From Clostridium mediterraneense (GTDB taxonomy: Bacteria; Bacillota; Clostridia; Clostridiales; Clostridiaceae): a DNA stretch of 64,000 nucleotides. The DNA is taken from positions 1,158,858-1,222,857 of the forward strand of contig NZ_LT594785.1 of NCBI RefSeq assembly GCF_900091705.1. The letters are read 5' to 3'. Both the position numbers and the translations under genes were made by a program. The notes under the pieces were generated by a model. It worked only from the letters and a program-made list of their open reading frames with translations. It did no database searches and was not told the origin of the DNA. Below are positions 1 through 9,752 of this stretch, piece by piece. The stretch's first letter is position 1. The number at the start of each line of letters is the position of its first letter.

Positions 1-2
1 GT

Positions 3-1199
3 ATGAAAATAATTACAATAAAAAGAAAAACTAATATCGCAGCTGTAAATATTGGTGTTAATATAGGTTCACTTTTTGAAGATATCACCAAAAAAGGGAT
101 ATCACATTTTTTAGAACATATGATGTTCAAAGGAACTAAAAATAGAGATAATGAAAAATTAAATGAGCAGCTAGAAAATTTAGGTGGAGAATATAATGCA
201 TATACAGATAATTCAACTACTGTTTATAGTATTAGCTGTTTAGTAGAAGAAATTAAAAATGGTGTAGAGTTACTAGCAGATATGCTTATGAATTCTACTA
301 TGGATGAAAAGGAATTAGAAAAGGAAAAAGGAGTTATATTAGCTGAAATAAGAAGTAGTAAAGATAGTGTAGAAGATTTAAGTTTTAGAAGACTTAATGA
401 ATTTTCTTTTTCAAACTCAGCTTTAAGATATGATGTTTTAGGGCTTGAAGAAACTGTTGCAGGTTTTACTAGCGAAGATTTATTGGATTTTTATAATAAA
501 TATTACAGACCTGATAATTCAACTGCTGTTATTGTAAGTCCATTAGAACATGAAGAAGCTTTTAATATATTAAATGAATCATTTAAAGATTGGAATGGAA
601 AAACAGCAGAAAAAATTGATTTAATTAAAGAAAAAAATAATCCCGGTGTATTTACAACTTATAAAAAACAAATAGAGCAAAGTACAATAACTTATTTATA
701 TTCTTTAAGTGATATAGAAGAAAATGATGAAATGGCTCTTAAGATTTTAAGTCATAAGCTTGGTGAAAGTTCAAATTCTATTTTATTTAGAGAACTAAGA
801 GAAAATAGGGGACTTGCTTATGATGTATATACATGTTTAGATTTAAGTAGTAATATAAGAGTGATGAATATTTTCACAGCAGTAAGTGAAGAATCAGTAG
901 ATGAAACAAAAATAGCTATAGATGAAGCTATATATGATATAAAAAATGATATTATTAGTTTCGATGATAAAACTTTAGAACTTATGAAAAAGATTCATAA
1001 GACAGCAGTATTATCTACATTAGAAGATTCTTCAGAACTTTGCAGTTATGTTTTAAATCAGAGTTTAGAGGGACTTTCTATAGATGAGTTTATAAATGAT
1101 ATGGATAAACTAAAATCTTTAAGGAAGGAGGATATAACAAGAGTTGCTAATAAATATTTAGTAAATCCTACAGTTCATATATTAAAGTCAGAGGAGTAA
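3..1199 (+). CDS. M16 family zinc metallopeptidase, probably 5'-truncated by the window edge
   Basis: Inverzincin-type peptidase of the pitrilysin/YmxG (M16B) group, which cleaves peptides with one Zn ion. The HFLEH motif puts the HxxEH zinc ligands at H35, E38 and H39, and E115 in the VILAEIRS stretch fits the third ligand about 76 residues on. The rest follows the two-lobed M16 fold, with an ENRGLAYDVY segment in the C-terminal half. In relatives HxxEH lies near residue 50. Here it is at 35 and only two bases precede this ATG, so the true start is probably outside the window and about 10-15 residues are missing. recX follows after 3 bases, suggesting cotranscription. The substrate cannot be told from sequence. 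Confidence 0.88.
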   Translation: MKIITIKRKTNIAAVNIGVNIGSLFEDITKKGISHFLEHMMFKGTKNRDNEKLNEQLENLGGEYNAYTDNSTTVYSISCLVEEIKNGVELLADMLMNSTMDEKELEKEKGVILAEIRSSKDSVEDLSFRRLNEFSFSNSALRYDVLGLEETVAGFTSEDLLDFYNKYYRPDNSTAVIVSPLEHEEAFNILNESFKDWNGKTAEKIDLIKEKNNPGVFTTYKKQIEQSTITYLYSLSDIEENDEMALKILSHKLGESSNSILFRELRENRGLAYDVYTCLDLSSNIRVMNIFTAVSEESVDETKIAIDEAIYDIKNDIISFDDKTLELMKKIHKTAVLSTLEDSSELCSYVLNQSLEGLSIDEFINDMDKLKSLRKEDITRVANKYLVNPTVHILKSEE

Positions 1200-1202
1200 T
1201 TT

Positions 1203-1856
1203 ATGAATAAGATTACAGATATAGAAGTACAAAAAAGAAATAAGGATAGAGTTAATATTTATATAGATGGTGAATTTACATTTGCTTGTGATGCTGAATT
1301 TGTTTATAAAGAAAAATTAAAAACAAATCAGATAATAGATATAGAAAAAATAAAAAGGATTCTTATAGAAGATGAAATAAAAAAATGTAAATCAACAGCT
1401 CTTAGAATTATAGAGAGAAATTATAAATCAGAAAAAGAAGTTTATGATAAGCTTTTAGAAAAAGGTTATGATCAAGAGGTTATATATATTGCTTTAGAGT
1501 TTTTAAAAAATTACAATTATTTAGATGATGCAAGATATGCAAAAATGTATATAAAAGATAGATTAAGAACTCAAGGAGCTAATAAAATAAAGTATGACCT
1601 TATTAGAAAAGGCATAAATGAAAATTTAATAAAAGATGCTTTTAATGAAATGGAAGAGGATATTGAGAGTGAAGTAGCTATGAATTTAGCTATTAAAAGA
1701 TATGAAGTATTAAAAAAGAGAGAAACAGATAAATATAAATTATCACAAAAGCTATATAGATTCCTTGTTGGAAAAGGATATAATTTTGAGCTTGTTAGTG
1801 ATGTAGTAAGAAAAGTAACTAATGATGATTTTGAGGAGGGATATTATGAAGGCTAG
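1203..1856 (+). CDS. recX: Regulatory protein RecX
   Basis: RecX binds RecA-DNA filaments and limits recombinase activity. The 217-residue protein shows the family's three-helix repeats. The central block carries EKEVYDKLLEKGYD followed by LKNYNYLDDARYAKMY and RTQGANKIKYDLIRKGI, the usual RecX signature. It begins 3 bases after the M16 peptidase gene and overlaps the next gene by 11 bases, so the three probably form one transcript. A ribosome binding site (GGAG) lies inside the end of the upstream gene. recA itself is not in this window. Confidence is high from the helical repeat pattern and length. Confidence 0.93.
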   Translation: MNKITDIEVQKRNKDRVNIYIDGEFTFACDAEFVYKEKLKTNQIIDIEKIKRILIEDEIKKCKSTALRIIERNYKSEKEVYDKLLEKGYDQEVIYIALEFLKNYNYLDDARYAKMYIKDRLRTQGANKIKYDLIRKGINENLIKDAFNEMEEDIESEVAMNLAIKRYEVLKKRETDKYKLSQKLYRFLVGKGYNFELVSDVVRKVTNDDFEEGYYEG

Positions 1857-2982
1857 TTATTTAGATATTTTAGTAATAGCTATTTTCTTAATAACTCTTG
1901 TTATTGCGTATTTTAAAAAGTTTAATAAGAATGCTTTAGTATTAGACTTTATGTTTGGAGCTAGAGTTATTCTTTCATTTGTATCAATTTATATAACATA
2001 TTATTTAGCTAGAAATATACAAATTATTGAAAAAGGAATATCTATTTTAATCTCAGAACTTGAGAGATATATAGTTTCACCTGTAGTAACTACATATATA
2101 GTAACTGTTGCATATTATGCAATCTTTAGTTATATAATATATCAAATTTTAAATTCATTCTTAGGTGGATTTAGAAGAATTTTTATAGATTCATGGATTT
2201 CTAGAGTAGAAGCTCATAAGTCTATGAATGGTAGCAAAATTTCAGGTGTAACAGGCATTATTCTAAATATAACTGCGGCCTTTGCATATGCTAGTATTAT
2301 ATTAATAATAGCTGTTATACTTAGTTCACAAAAGATTATTAATATTGAAGGACAATCTATATTTGTTCCTAAGAGTTTAGAGAGTTTTGTACAAGGTGAT
2401 GATACTGTAAGTCCATTTAGTTTAACTAAAAATAAAGTTAATGATTATGGAGTAGTAACAGAAAATGGTGAATCAGGATCAAATAATAAACAAAATGTAA
2501 TAGTTTATTATAATGGTGTTACATTACCACAAGCTGTTAAGAGTGATTCACAGATTAATGCTACAGCAAGAGAAGTTACTAAAGGTGCTAAGAATGATTT
2601 AGAAAAAGCTAGAGATATATACAACTGGATAGAAGCTAATATATCTTATGATAATAATAAAGCAGATGAGATAACTGAAAATGATGGAAAAGGTATGAAA
2701 TCAGGTGCAATAGAAGCATTTAATAATAAATCAGGAGTTTGTTTTGATTTTGCTAGCCTTTATGTAGCGATGGCAAGAGCAGTAGGCCTTCAGGTAAGAA
2801 TAGTTTCTGGAGAAGGTTATACAGGAACAGAATGGGGACCACATGCTTGGAATGAAGTTTATATACCAAGTGAGAAAAAGTGGATACCAGTAGATCCTAC
2901 TTTTGCAAGTTCAGGAGATTATTTTGACAATGCAGATTTTGATCAAACACATAGAGATGCCAAAGTTATAGGACAATGGTAA
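1846..2982 (+). CDS. Membrane-anchored transglutaminase-like domain protein
   Basis: The N-terminal half has about four hydrophobic membrane segments (roughly residues 5-22, 38-56, 78-100 and 140-165). The C-terminal half is a transglutaminase-core/cysteine-protease-like domain. Its apparent triad is C299 (in GVCFDFASLY), H333 (in PHAWNEVY) and D350 (in WIPVDPTF), with the Cys-His-Asp order of the superfamily. The catalytic domain should face the cell exterior if the last segment crosses outward (inference). I chose the ATG at 1846 because GAGGAGGG ends 6 bases before it; an in-frame ATG at 1822 has no such site. The frame overlaps recX by 11 bases. Substrate unknown; similar domains act as proteases or cross-linkers of surface proteins. 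Confidence 0.82.
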   Translation: MKASYLDILVIAIFLITLVIAYFKKFNKNALVLDFMFGARVILSFVSIYITYYLARNIQIIEKGISILISELERYIVSPVVTTYIVTVAYYAIFSYIIYQILNSFLGGFRRIFIDSWISRVEAHKSMNGSKISGVTGIILNITAAFAYASIILIIAVILSSQKIINIEGQSIFVPKSLESFVQGDDTVSPFSLTKNKVNDYGVVTENGESGSNNKQNVIVYYNGVTLPQAVKSDSQINATAREVTKGAKNDLEKARDIYNWIEANISYDNNKADEITENDGKGMKSGAIEAFNNKSGVCFDFASLYVAMARAVGLQVRIVSGEGYTGTEWGPHAWNEVYIPSEKKWIPVDPTFASSGDYFDNADFDQTHRDAKVIGQW

Positions 2983-2987
2983 AAAGT

Positions 2988-3018
2988 AAGGAGTATGCTA
3001 GAAAATAGCATGCTCCTT
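2988..3018. terminator. Bidirectional Rho-independent terminator
   Basis: A 13-bp stem (2988-3000 with 3006-3018, one G-T pair) has a GAAAA loop. A T-run follows on the + strand and an A-run precedes it, so it can end both the transglutaminase-like gene and the convergent TPR gene. Confidence 0.85.
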
Positions 3019-3022
3019 ATTT

Positions 3023-3382
3023 TTATAACATTTCTTTGTTTAATTTTTTAGTTATTAGCCTTATAGCTTTTTCACAATCTTTATCATTATTATCTAAAGC
3101 CCATGCTAGATTAAAAAATCTTAAAGCGCTTTGATTATCTTTTTGCATTGAGTAACAGTATGCTAAATTGAAAAAATATTTTGATTCCTTACAGTATTTT
3201 ATAGCTTCTTTTATCATTTCAATTGCTTTATCAAATTCTTTCAATTTTATATAACAAACACCGGCATTATAATATGAGTGAGCTTCATACTGATTATTTT
3301 CAATAGCTTTATTATAATAATCTAAAGCTATTGAATAGTTTTGATTGTTATAAAATTCATTAGCCTTTGAAAAATAATTCAT
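3023..3382 (-). CDS. Small TPR-repeat protein
   Basis: The 119-residue protein is almost entirely tetratricopeptide repeats. Three consecutive 34-residue units are visible, with the A/Y-G/N-Y-A pattern: FYNNQNYSIALDYYNKAI, SYYNAGVCYIKLKEFDKAI and FFNLAYCYSMQKDNQSALRFF. TPRs form a helical scaffold for protein-protein contacts. There is no signal peptide or membrane segment, so it should be cytoplasmic. A GGAGGA ribosome binding site precedes the ATG. It is a lone - strand gene that shares its terminator with the + strand gene before it. The partner is unknown. Confidence 0.8.
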   Translation of the reverse strand: MNYFSKANEFYNNQNYSIALDYYNKAIENNQYEAHSYYNAGVCYIKLKEFDKAIEMIKEAIKYCKESKYFFNLAYCYSMQKDNQSALRFFNLAWALDNNDKDCEKAIRLITKKLNKEML

Positions 3383-3525
3383 TTTATTCCTCCTAATAGT
3401 ATTAATTACCTATATTATTAACAATGTATCTTTATAATATACTTTATATAAAATAATAATATGTCGAGTTTAAAATAATATTAATTAAGCTATTAAAATA
3501 GGCTTTGAATTAATTATTAAATTTA

Positions 3526-3555
3526 TTGACATCTTATATATTTAAATAGTATTAT
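3526..3555 (+). promoter_or_regulatory. Vegetative (sigma-A type) promoter for valS
   Basis: A perfect -35 TTGACA at 3526-3531 and a -10 TATTAT at 3550-3555 are separated by 18 bases. Transcription should start near 3562, just before the T-box leader. The rest of the 3383-3561 gap is AT-rich and shows no gene. Confidence 0.75.
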
Positions 3556-3561
3556 AGGATA

Positions 3562-3808
3562 TAGAAATTAATATTTATAAAACAGTGATAAAGAGGAGTA
3601 GAGATAGGAAGAATTTTTAGAGAGGAAAATCCTAGGCTGTAAGATTTTCTAAATTTGATATCTTGAAGGTAGCTTTTGAGTTTCTTTAGTGAAATTAAGT
3701 AACTAAAGACGGCAATTTCAGTCGTTAGTTTAGAGAGCCCTTATTTTGAGGGAAAAAAGGTGGTACCGCGAAACTTTCGTCCTTTTATGGATGGAGGTAT
3801 TTTTTTTC
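3562..3808 (+). promoter_or_regulatory. T-box leader (Val) upstream of valS
   Basis: A tRNA-sensing transcription attenuator. The T-box sequence AAGGTGGTACCGCG lies at 3757-3770. A terminator stem follows (3773-3782 pairs with 3789-3798, 10 bp with three G-T pairs), then a run of T at 3800-3806. The likely specifier codon is GTA (Val) at 3669-3671, in the context GAAG-GTA-GC. The Phe T-box later in the window has GAAG-TTC-GC in the same place, which supports both assignments. Uncharged tRNA-Val should stabilise the antiterminator and raise valS expression. Confidence 0.93.
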
Positions 3809-3900
3809 GCTATTTTATAGGTATTAACTAAAAATAGGTAAATAACTAGGCTGTAAAAAGTCTAAGTAAATAAATTTTGATAGTAGGGAGGAATTCTATA

Positions 3901-6552
3901 ATGGATAATATGGATCAAAAAAATATTTCAACAACTTATAATCCTAAAGAATTTGAAGAAAGACTTTATAGAACTTGGCAAGAAAAAAAATACTTTACTC
4001 CTAAAGTAGATAAAACAAAGAAACCTTATACAATAATAATGCCACCACCAAATATAACAGGTAAGCTTCACTTAGGTCATGCTCTTGATAATACATTACA
4101 AGATATGCTTATAAGATTTAAGAGAATGCAAGGTTTTGAAGCTTTATGGTTACCAGGTGAAGACCATGCAAGTATTGCAACAGAAGTTAAAGTTGAAAAT
4201 GAACTTATAAAGCAAGGTCTTTATAAAAAAGAAATGGGAAGAGAAGCATTCTTAGAAAAAGTTTGGGAATGGACAGAAGAATATAGAGAAACAATAAGAG
4301 GTCAACTTAAGAAAATGGGTTGCTCAGCAGATTTCTCAAGAGAAGCATTTACTATGGATGAAAATCTAAGTGCTGCTGTAAGAGAAGTTTTTGTTAAGCT
4401 TTATAATGAAGGGCTTATATACCAAGGAAATAGAATTACTAACTGGTGTCCTAAATGTCAAACAGCTCTTTCAGATGCAGAAATTGAATATGAAGAAAAA
4501 GAAGGTAGCTTCTGGCATATTAAATATCCAGTAGTTGGATCAGATGAATTCCTTGAAATTGCGACAACAAGACCTGAAACATTACTTGGAGATACAGCAG
4601 TTGCAGTTAATCCAAATGATGAAAGATATAAGCATTTAGTAGGAAAAATGTTAAAGCTTCCTTTAACAGATAGAGAAATTCCAGTAGTTGCTGATGATTA
4701 TGTTGATTTAGAATTTGGTACAGGAGCTGTTAAAATAACACCAGCACACGACCCTAACGATTTTGAAGTTGGACTTAGACATAAATTACCTCAAATTAGA
4801 ATTATGGATGATAGTGGAGTTATTAATGAACTTGGTGGAAAATATCAAGGACTTGAAAGATATGAAGCTAGAAAAGCTATGGTAGCTGATTTAGATAGTG
4901 AAGGATTACTTGTTAAAGTTAAACCTCATACACATAATGTTGGAACACATGATAGATGTGGAACAGTTATTGAACCAATTATATCAAAGCAATGGTATGT
5001 AAAGATGGAATCACTTGCAAAACCAGCTATTGAAGTGGTTAAAGAAAAGAAAACAAAATTTGTTCCAGAAAGATTTGAAAAGACATATTTCAACTGGATG
5101 GAAAATATCCAAGACTGGTGTATTTCAAGACAATTATGGTGGGGTCATAGAATACCAGTATGGTACTGCAATGATTGTAGAGAATTAACAGTTGCTACAG
5201 AAACACCAAAATGCTGTAAACACTGTGAATCAACAAATATAGAACAAGATAAAGATGTTTTAGATACATGGTTCAGTTCAGCTCTATGGCCTTTCTCAAC
5301 ACTTGGATGGCCAAATAAGACAGAAGATTTAGAATACTTCTATCCAACATCAACTCTTGTTACAGGATATGACATTATTTTCTTCTGGGTTGCTAGAATG
5401 ATATTCTCAGGAATTCATAATATGGGAGAATCACCATTTGAAACAGTTTTAATTCACGGAATTATAAGAGATGAACAAGGTAGAAAGATGAGTAAGTCTC
5501 TTGGAAATGGTGTAGATCCATTAGAAGTTATAGATGAATATGGTGCAGATGCTTTAAGATTTATGCTTGTAACAGGAAATGCTCCAGGAAGTGATATAAG
5601 ATATATACCTGGTAGAGTTGAAGCAGCAAGAAACTTCGCAAATAAGATTTGGAATGCTTCAAGATTTGTTATGATGAATCTTGATAGAGAATTAATGAAT
5701 AAATATAAAGATAATAAAGACTACAGCCTTGCTGATAAGTGGATATTATCAAGAATGAACAGTATAGTTAAAGAAGTAACTGAAAATATGGAAAAATATG
5801 AACTTGGAATAGCACTTCAAAAGGTTCATGATTTCTTATGGACAGAATTCTGTGATTACTATATTGAACTTGTAAAACCTGTATTATATTCAGATAATGA
5901 AGCAGATAAGGGAAGAGTATTTAATGTTCTTTACACTGTTTTAAATACAGGACTTAAGCTTTTACACCCAGTAATGCCATTTATCACAGAAGAAATATAC
6001 ACACATCTTAGTCAAGAAACTGAATCAATAGTAATTTCAGAATGGCCAGTTTGTGATGAAGCTATGATAAATGATAAAGCTGAAAAAGATATGGACTTTG
6101 TAATGGAAGCTATTAAATCACTTAGAAACTTAAGAGCAGGAATGAATGTTGCTCCTTCAAGAAAAGCTAAGGTATTTGCTTATGCTTCAGAAGAAGCAAA
6201 AGATGCTTTCAAAAATGGAGCTGCATATCTTGAAAAACTTGCATCAGCTTCAGAAGTTGAATTCTTAGATAATAAGGACAATTTAGCAAATAACTTAGTA
6301 TCAGTTGTTGTTAAGGGTGGAGAATTATTTTTACCACTTCTAGACCTTGTTGATAGAGAAAAAGAACTTGAAAGACTTGCAGGAGAAAAGAAAAAATTAG
6401 AAGGTGAAATTTTAAGAGTTGAAAAGAAACTTTCTAATGAAAAGTTTGTAAGTAAAGCACCAGAAGCAGTTGTTGCAGAAGAAAGAGCTAAGGGTGAAAA
6501 ATATAAAGAAATGCTTGAAGCAGTTCTTGAAAGAATAGAAGCATTAAATTAA
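3901..6552 (+). CDS. valS: Valine--tRNA ligase
   Basis: Charges tRNA-Val with valine in the cytoplasm. It is a class I synthetase of normal length (883 residues). The HIGH motif appears as HLGH at residues 57-60 within [17 protein letters not shown], and KMSKS at 529-533. Between them lie the CP1 editing domain ([15 protein letters not shown]) and zinc-like CPKC and CCKHC clusters. The anticodon-binding domain and a C-terminal charged coiled-coil arm typical of ValRS follow. The ATG at 3901 is preceded by GGGAGGA; an in-frame ATG at 3877 lacks a site and adds 8 unlikely residues. folC follows after 27 bases, so the T-box may also affect folC. Confidence 0.98.
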   Translation: MDNMDQKNISTTYNPKEFEERLYRTWQEKKYFTPKVDKTKKPYTIIMPPPNITGKLHLGHALDNTLQDMLIRFKRMQGFEALWLPGEDHASIATEVKVENELIKQGLYKKEMGREAFLEKVWEWTEEYRETIRGQLKKMGCSADFSREAFTMDENLSAAVREVFVKLYNEGLIYQGNRITNWCPKCQTALSDAEIEYEEKEGSFWHIKYPVVGSDEFLEIATTRPETLLGDTAVAVNPNDERYKHLVGKMLKLPLTDREIPVVADDYVDLEFGTGAVKITPAHDPNDFEVGLRHKLPQIRIMDDSGVINELGGKYQGLERYEARKAMVADLDSEGLLVKVKPHTHNVGTHDRCGTVIEPIISKQWYVKMESLAKPAIEVVKEKKTKFVPERFEKTYFNWMENIQDWCISRQLWWGHRIPVWYCNDCRELTVATETPKCCKHCESTNIEQDKDVLDTWFSSALWPFSTLGWPNKTEDLEYFYPTSTLVTGYDIIFFWVARMIFSGIHNMGESPFETVLIHGIIRDEQGRKMSKSLGNGVDPLEVIDEYGADALRFMLVTGNAPGSDIRYIPGRVEAARNFANKIWNASRFVMMNLDRELMNKYKDNKDYSLADKWILSRMNSIVKEVTENMEKYELGIALQKVHDFLWTEFCDYYIELVKPVLYSDNEADKGRVFNVLYTVLNTGLKLLHPVMPFITEEIYTHLSQETESIVISEWPVCDEAMINDKAEKDMDFVMEAIKSLRNLRAGMNVAPSRKAKVFAYASEEAKDAFKNGAAYLEKLASASEVEFLDNKDNLANNLVSVVVKGGELFLPLLDLVDREKELERLAGEKKKLEGEILRVEKKLSNEKFVSKAPEAVVAEERAKGEKYKEMLEAVLERIEALN

Positions 6553-6579
6553 TAAAGATAAAATTTGGAGGAATAAATC

Positions 6580-7869
6580 ATGGAGTATAATGAAGCTATG
6601 GAATATATAGCTAGCACTTCACGATTTGGTATGAACTTCGGCCTTGAAAGAGTAGAGAAAATGCTTGAACTTCTTGGCAATCCACAAAAAAAATTAAAAT
6701 GTATTCATATTGCTGGAACTAACGGAAAAGGTTCAACAACAGCTATGATTGCTTCAGTTCTAAAAGAGGAGGGGTATACAGTAGGAATGTATACTTCTCC
6801 TTATTTAGAAGAATTTGAAGAAAGAATGCAAATCAATGGAGTTAATATACCAAAGGAAAAGCTAGCAAATCTTATAACAAAAATACAAAAGGTAACAGAT
6901 GATGTAATAGAAGCTGGATTTGATAATCCAACACAATTTGAAATTATTACAGCTCTTATGTTTTTATATTTTGCAGAAGAAAATGTTGATTTTGCAGTTA
7001 TTGAAGTTGGACTTGGAGGAAGACTTGATGCAACTAATGTAATAGACCCAGTTCTAACAGTTATTACTTCAATAAGTTTTGATCATATGAATATTTTAGG
7101 TTCAACAATTGCAGAGATTGCATATGAGAAATGTGGAATAATAAAAAATGCTCCTGTTATTTCATATCCTCAAGTAGATGAAGCTATGAAAGTTATAGAA
7201 GATACATGCAATGAAAAGAATGTTAAGCTTATAAAGACTGATGTAAATGATATTAAAGATGTTATTGTTGATAAGGTTAATAATTTCCAAAGAATAAGTA
7301 TTGATGTTGAAGGTGAAGTTATTGATATAATTACACCACTCCTTGGAGAACATCAAGTAAAAAATACTTTAGTTGCAGTAAATGTTATAAATGAATTTTC
7401 AAAGATTTATAAAAAGATAGATACTGAGATATTAAGAGCAGGTATTTTCAGTACTAAATGGATAGGGAGAATGGAAGTTTTAAGAAAAGAACCTACAGTT
7501 TTATTAGATGGAGCTCATAATGTAGATGGAATTAAAAACTTAAAAGCTTCTATCTCAAAATATTTTGATTATGAAAATATGATTTTAGTATTAGGTATCT
7601 TAGGGGATAAAGAAGTTAAAAAGATGACTACAGATATTTCAGAAGATGCTAAAGTAGTAATTTTAACTGAACCACATAGTGAAAGAGCAGAAAGCTTAGA
7701 TGTTATGGGAGAATACCTAGAAGAGATAGGTAAACCTTATGAAAAGATTTTAGATTATGAAGAAGCGTATAAGCGAGCACTTACTATTGCTGGAGAAAAT
7801 GATCTAATTCTTATTTGTGGTTCTTTATATATGATTGGAGATATGAGAAAGACTATAAATAAAAAATAA
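6580..7869 (+). CDS. folC: Bifunctional folylpolyglutamate synthase / dihydrofolate synthase
   Basis: Adds glutamate to dihydropteroate and then to reduced folates, retaining them in the cell; ATP-dependent Mur-ligase-like fold. The 429 residues match the family. The P-loop GTNGKGS is at residues 46-52, followed by YTSPYLEEFEERMQ, EVGLGGRLDATN and SFDHMNILG. In the C-terminal domain there is LLDGAHNVDGI, as in FolC. GGAGGAA lies just before the ATG. It sits 27 bases behind valS with no terminator between them, a pairing common in Firmicutes. No regulatory element of its own is seen. Confidence 0.96.
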   Translation: MEYNEAMEYIASTSRFGMNFGLERVEKMLELLGNPQKKLKCIHIAGTNGKGSTTAMIASVLKEEGYTVGMYTSPYLEEFEERMQINGVNIPKEKLANLITKIQKVTDDVIEAGFDNPTQFEIITALMFLYFAEENVDFAVIEVGLGGRLDATNVIDPVLTVITSISFDHMNILGSTIAEIAYEKCGIIKNAPVISYPQVDEAMKVIEDTCNEKNVKLIKTDVNDIKDVIVDKVNNFQRISIDVEGEVIDIITPLLGEHQVKNTLVAVNVINEFSKIYKKIDTEILRAGIFSTKWIGRMEVLRKEPTVLLDGAHNVDGIKNLKASISKYFDYENMILVLGILGDKEVKKMTTDISEDAKVVILTEPHSERAESLDVMGEYLEEIGKPYEKILDYEEAYKRALTIAGENDLILICGSLYMIGDMRKTINKK

Positions 7870-7956
7870 AAATCTTGTAGTAATATTTTGGTAGTGGTAG
7901 AATTTTAAATATAGATAAAATGTAAATTTTATATGAGATATGAGGAGTTAATTACT

Positions 7957-8595
7957 ATGAATGATAATTTTAATTTTTATACACTAGGAGAAGAAATAGC
8001 TAATGCGATAACTCATGGACTTGGACTTTTATTAGCTATTGCTGGGACAGTAGTTCTTATAGTTATGGCAGCTTTTACAAAAGATCCATATAAAATAGTA
8101 AGTGTAAGTATTTATGGATTTACATTAATAATGCTTTATTTAGGTTCTACATTGTATCATAGTATTCCAGGTAGGACTGCTAAAAAGGTTTTTAGAATAA
8201 TAGATCATTCAACTATATTTTTATTAATAGCAGGTTCATATACACCATTCACATTAATAGTTTTAAGACAAGGAATAGGGTGGTATATATTGGGTGCTAT
8301 TTGGCTTATAGCTATAATTGGAATAGTATTTAAAGCAGTTTGTATGGATAAATTATCAAAGCTTTCAACATGGTTATATATACTTATGGGATGGACTATT
8401 GTGATAGATATAAAAAATGTTATTTCAAATTTAGAAGTTTCTACTATAGTATTATTAGTAGCAGGTGGACTTTCATATACACTTGGGTGTATATTCTTTG
8501 CTAAAGATGATTGGAAGTTTAATCATGCTATATGGCATTTATTTGTGATGGCTGGTAGTATATTTCAGTATTTTGCTATAATGCAGATAATATAA
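7957..8595 (+). CDS. Hemolysin III / PAQR family membrane protein
   Basis: A 212-residue integral membrane protein with about seven hydrophobic segments. It has the PAQR/HlyIII signature residues: an early GEEIANAITHGLG, GSTLYHS (S and H) after the second segment, RIIDHSTIFLLIAGSYTP (D, H), and a final NHAIWHLFV (two H). The conserved His and Asp residues are thought to bind a metal and suggest a hydrolase-like role. The haemolysin name comes from one Bacillus protein and should not be read as function. The ATG at 7957 has TGAGGAG 9 bases before it; an upstream ATG at 7933 has no site. It ends in the palindromic terminator shared with the next gene. Confidence 0.9.
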   Translation: MNDNFNFYTLGEEIANAITHGLGLLLAIAGTVVLIVMAAFTKDPYKIVSVSIYGFTLIMLYLGSTLYHSIPGRTAKKVFRIIDHSTIFLLIAGSYTPFTLIVLRQGIGWYILGAIWLIAIIGIVFKAVCMDKLSKLSTWLYILMGWTIVIDIKNVISNLEVSTIVLLVAGGLSYTLGCIFFAKDDWKFNHAIWHLFVMAGSIFQYFAIMQII

Positions 8596-8638
8596 AAGAA
8601 AAAAGTACTAAGAATTAATTCTTAGTACTTTTTTCTTT
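8595..8638. terminator. Perfect 22-bp palindromic bidirectional terminator
   Basis: Arms 8595-8616 and 8617-8638 are exact inverted repeats with an A-run on one side and a T-run on the other. It serves the two convergent genes and even includes the stop codon of the - strand permease gene (8615-8617). Confidence 0.85.
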
Positions 8639-9724
8639 TTGTTTTAATCTATAATCAAGATATCTATTTACATAGTTACGTATTAGTGCAAATAAAGGAA
8701 CACTTAAGAACATTCCAAGAATTCCACCAATTCCACCACCTATAGTTACTGCAAATATAATTAGTAAAGGAGAAACTCCTACCTTATCTCCAAGAATTTT
8801 AGGTCCTAGATACCAACCATCAAATTGTTGAAGTAAGAAAATAAATACTAATACCCATATACACATGTTAGGTTTTGTTAATAGAGTTAATATAAATGCT
8901 GGAATCATCCCTATAAAAGGCCCGAAGTAAGGAATCATATTAGTAATTCCTACTATTAGTGAAATTAAAACAGCAAATGGTACATTCATAAGAGCTAATC
9001 CAATATAGCATAATACACCTATTATAGCTGAATCTATAAATTTTCCTACTATAAATTTAGAAAATACATGATTTGATTCATCTAAAAATTTAATAGCAAA
9101 TTCTGATTTATCTGATGGTAATAAGGCATTAAGAATTTTTTTAACATATTGAATTAAAGAATCTTTTTCAATAAGCATATATATTGAGATTATAAATCCA
9201 AATACAAATTTAATAAATGATGATGTAAATTCTATTGTTTGCCCAATTATAGTTCCTGCAAATGATGCAAGAGCTTCTGATAAATCTTTAAATAGTTGAA
9301 TTAAATGATTTTCAACCTGCTGAGCAACTTCGGGAGAAGAAGCATGAAACTTACTTAAAGAATCACCTATAAAATCTTCAGCACCGGTCATATATGTTGA
9401 AAGGTTTTTAACTAAATCTGTGAGACTTTGTATTATAGTAGGTATAATTACAATTAGTAAAAATATAATAACTAAAATTGTAATTAAATAAGTTAGTAAT
9501 ATACTTAAAGATCTTTTTAGCTTTAATTTTCTTTCGAATAGTAACATTAGTGGGTTAAGTAAGTAAGCTATACCAAAGGCCCAGAAGAATGGTGCTAGTA
9601 TAGAAAGAATATTACTAAAGAAACCTTTATATATTATTTCTATACTAAATATGAGTTTTAATAATACTATAGTAATTAATATTATAGGTATTAAATTCAA
9701 ATGTAACTTTATTTTTTTAAACAA
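8615..9724 (-). CDS. AI-2E family transporter (YtvI/PerM-like permease)
   Basis: A 369-residue polytopic membrane protein of the former UPF0118 family. An N-terminal pair of hydrophobic helices is followed by a hydrophilic region (about residues 90-150), then several helices. The late block carries GITNMIPYFGPFIGMIPA, WYLGPKILG and GGGIGGILGMFLSVPLFAL, all hallmarks of the family. Members have been linked to autoinducer-2 export, Na+/H+ exchange or sporulation, so the substrate is not predictable. The start codon is TTG, supported by AAGGGGGAT about 6 bases upstream and by no nearby ATG. The DUF4364 gene lies just upstream on the same strand (28 bases), so they are probably cotranscribed. Confidence 0.9.
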   Translation of the reverse strand: MFKKIKLHLNLIPIILITIVLLKLIFSIEIIYKGFFSNILSILAPFFWAFGIAYLLNPLMLLFERKLKLKRSLSILLTYLITILVIIFLLIVIIPTIIQSLTDLVKNLSTYMTGAEDFIGDSLSKFHASSPEVAQQVENHLIQLFKDLSEALASFAGTIIGQTIEFTSSFIKFVFGFIISIYMLIEKDSLIQYVKKILNALLPSDKSEFAIKFLDESNHVFSKFIVGKFIDSAIIGVLCYIGLALMNVPFAVLISLIVGITNMIPYFGPFIGMIPAFILTLLTKPNMCIWVLVFIFLLQQFDGWYLGPKILGDKVGVSPLLIIFAVTIGGGIGGILGMFLSVPLFALIRNYVNRYLDYRLKQKEKSTKN

Positions 9725-9752
9725 AAATTTATCCCCCTTGTTTTTGGAAAAA

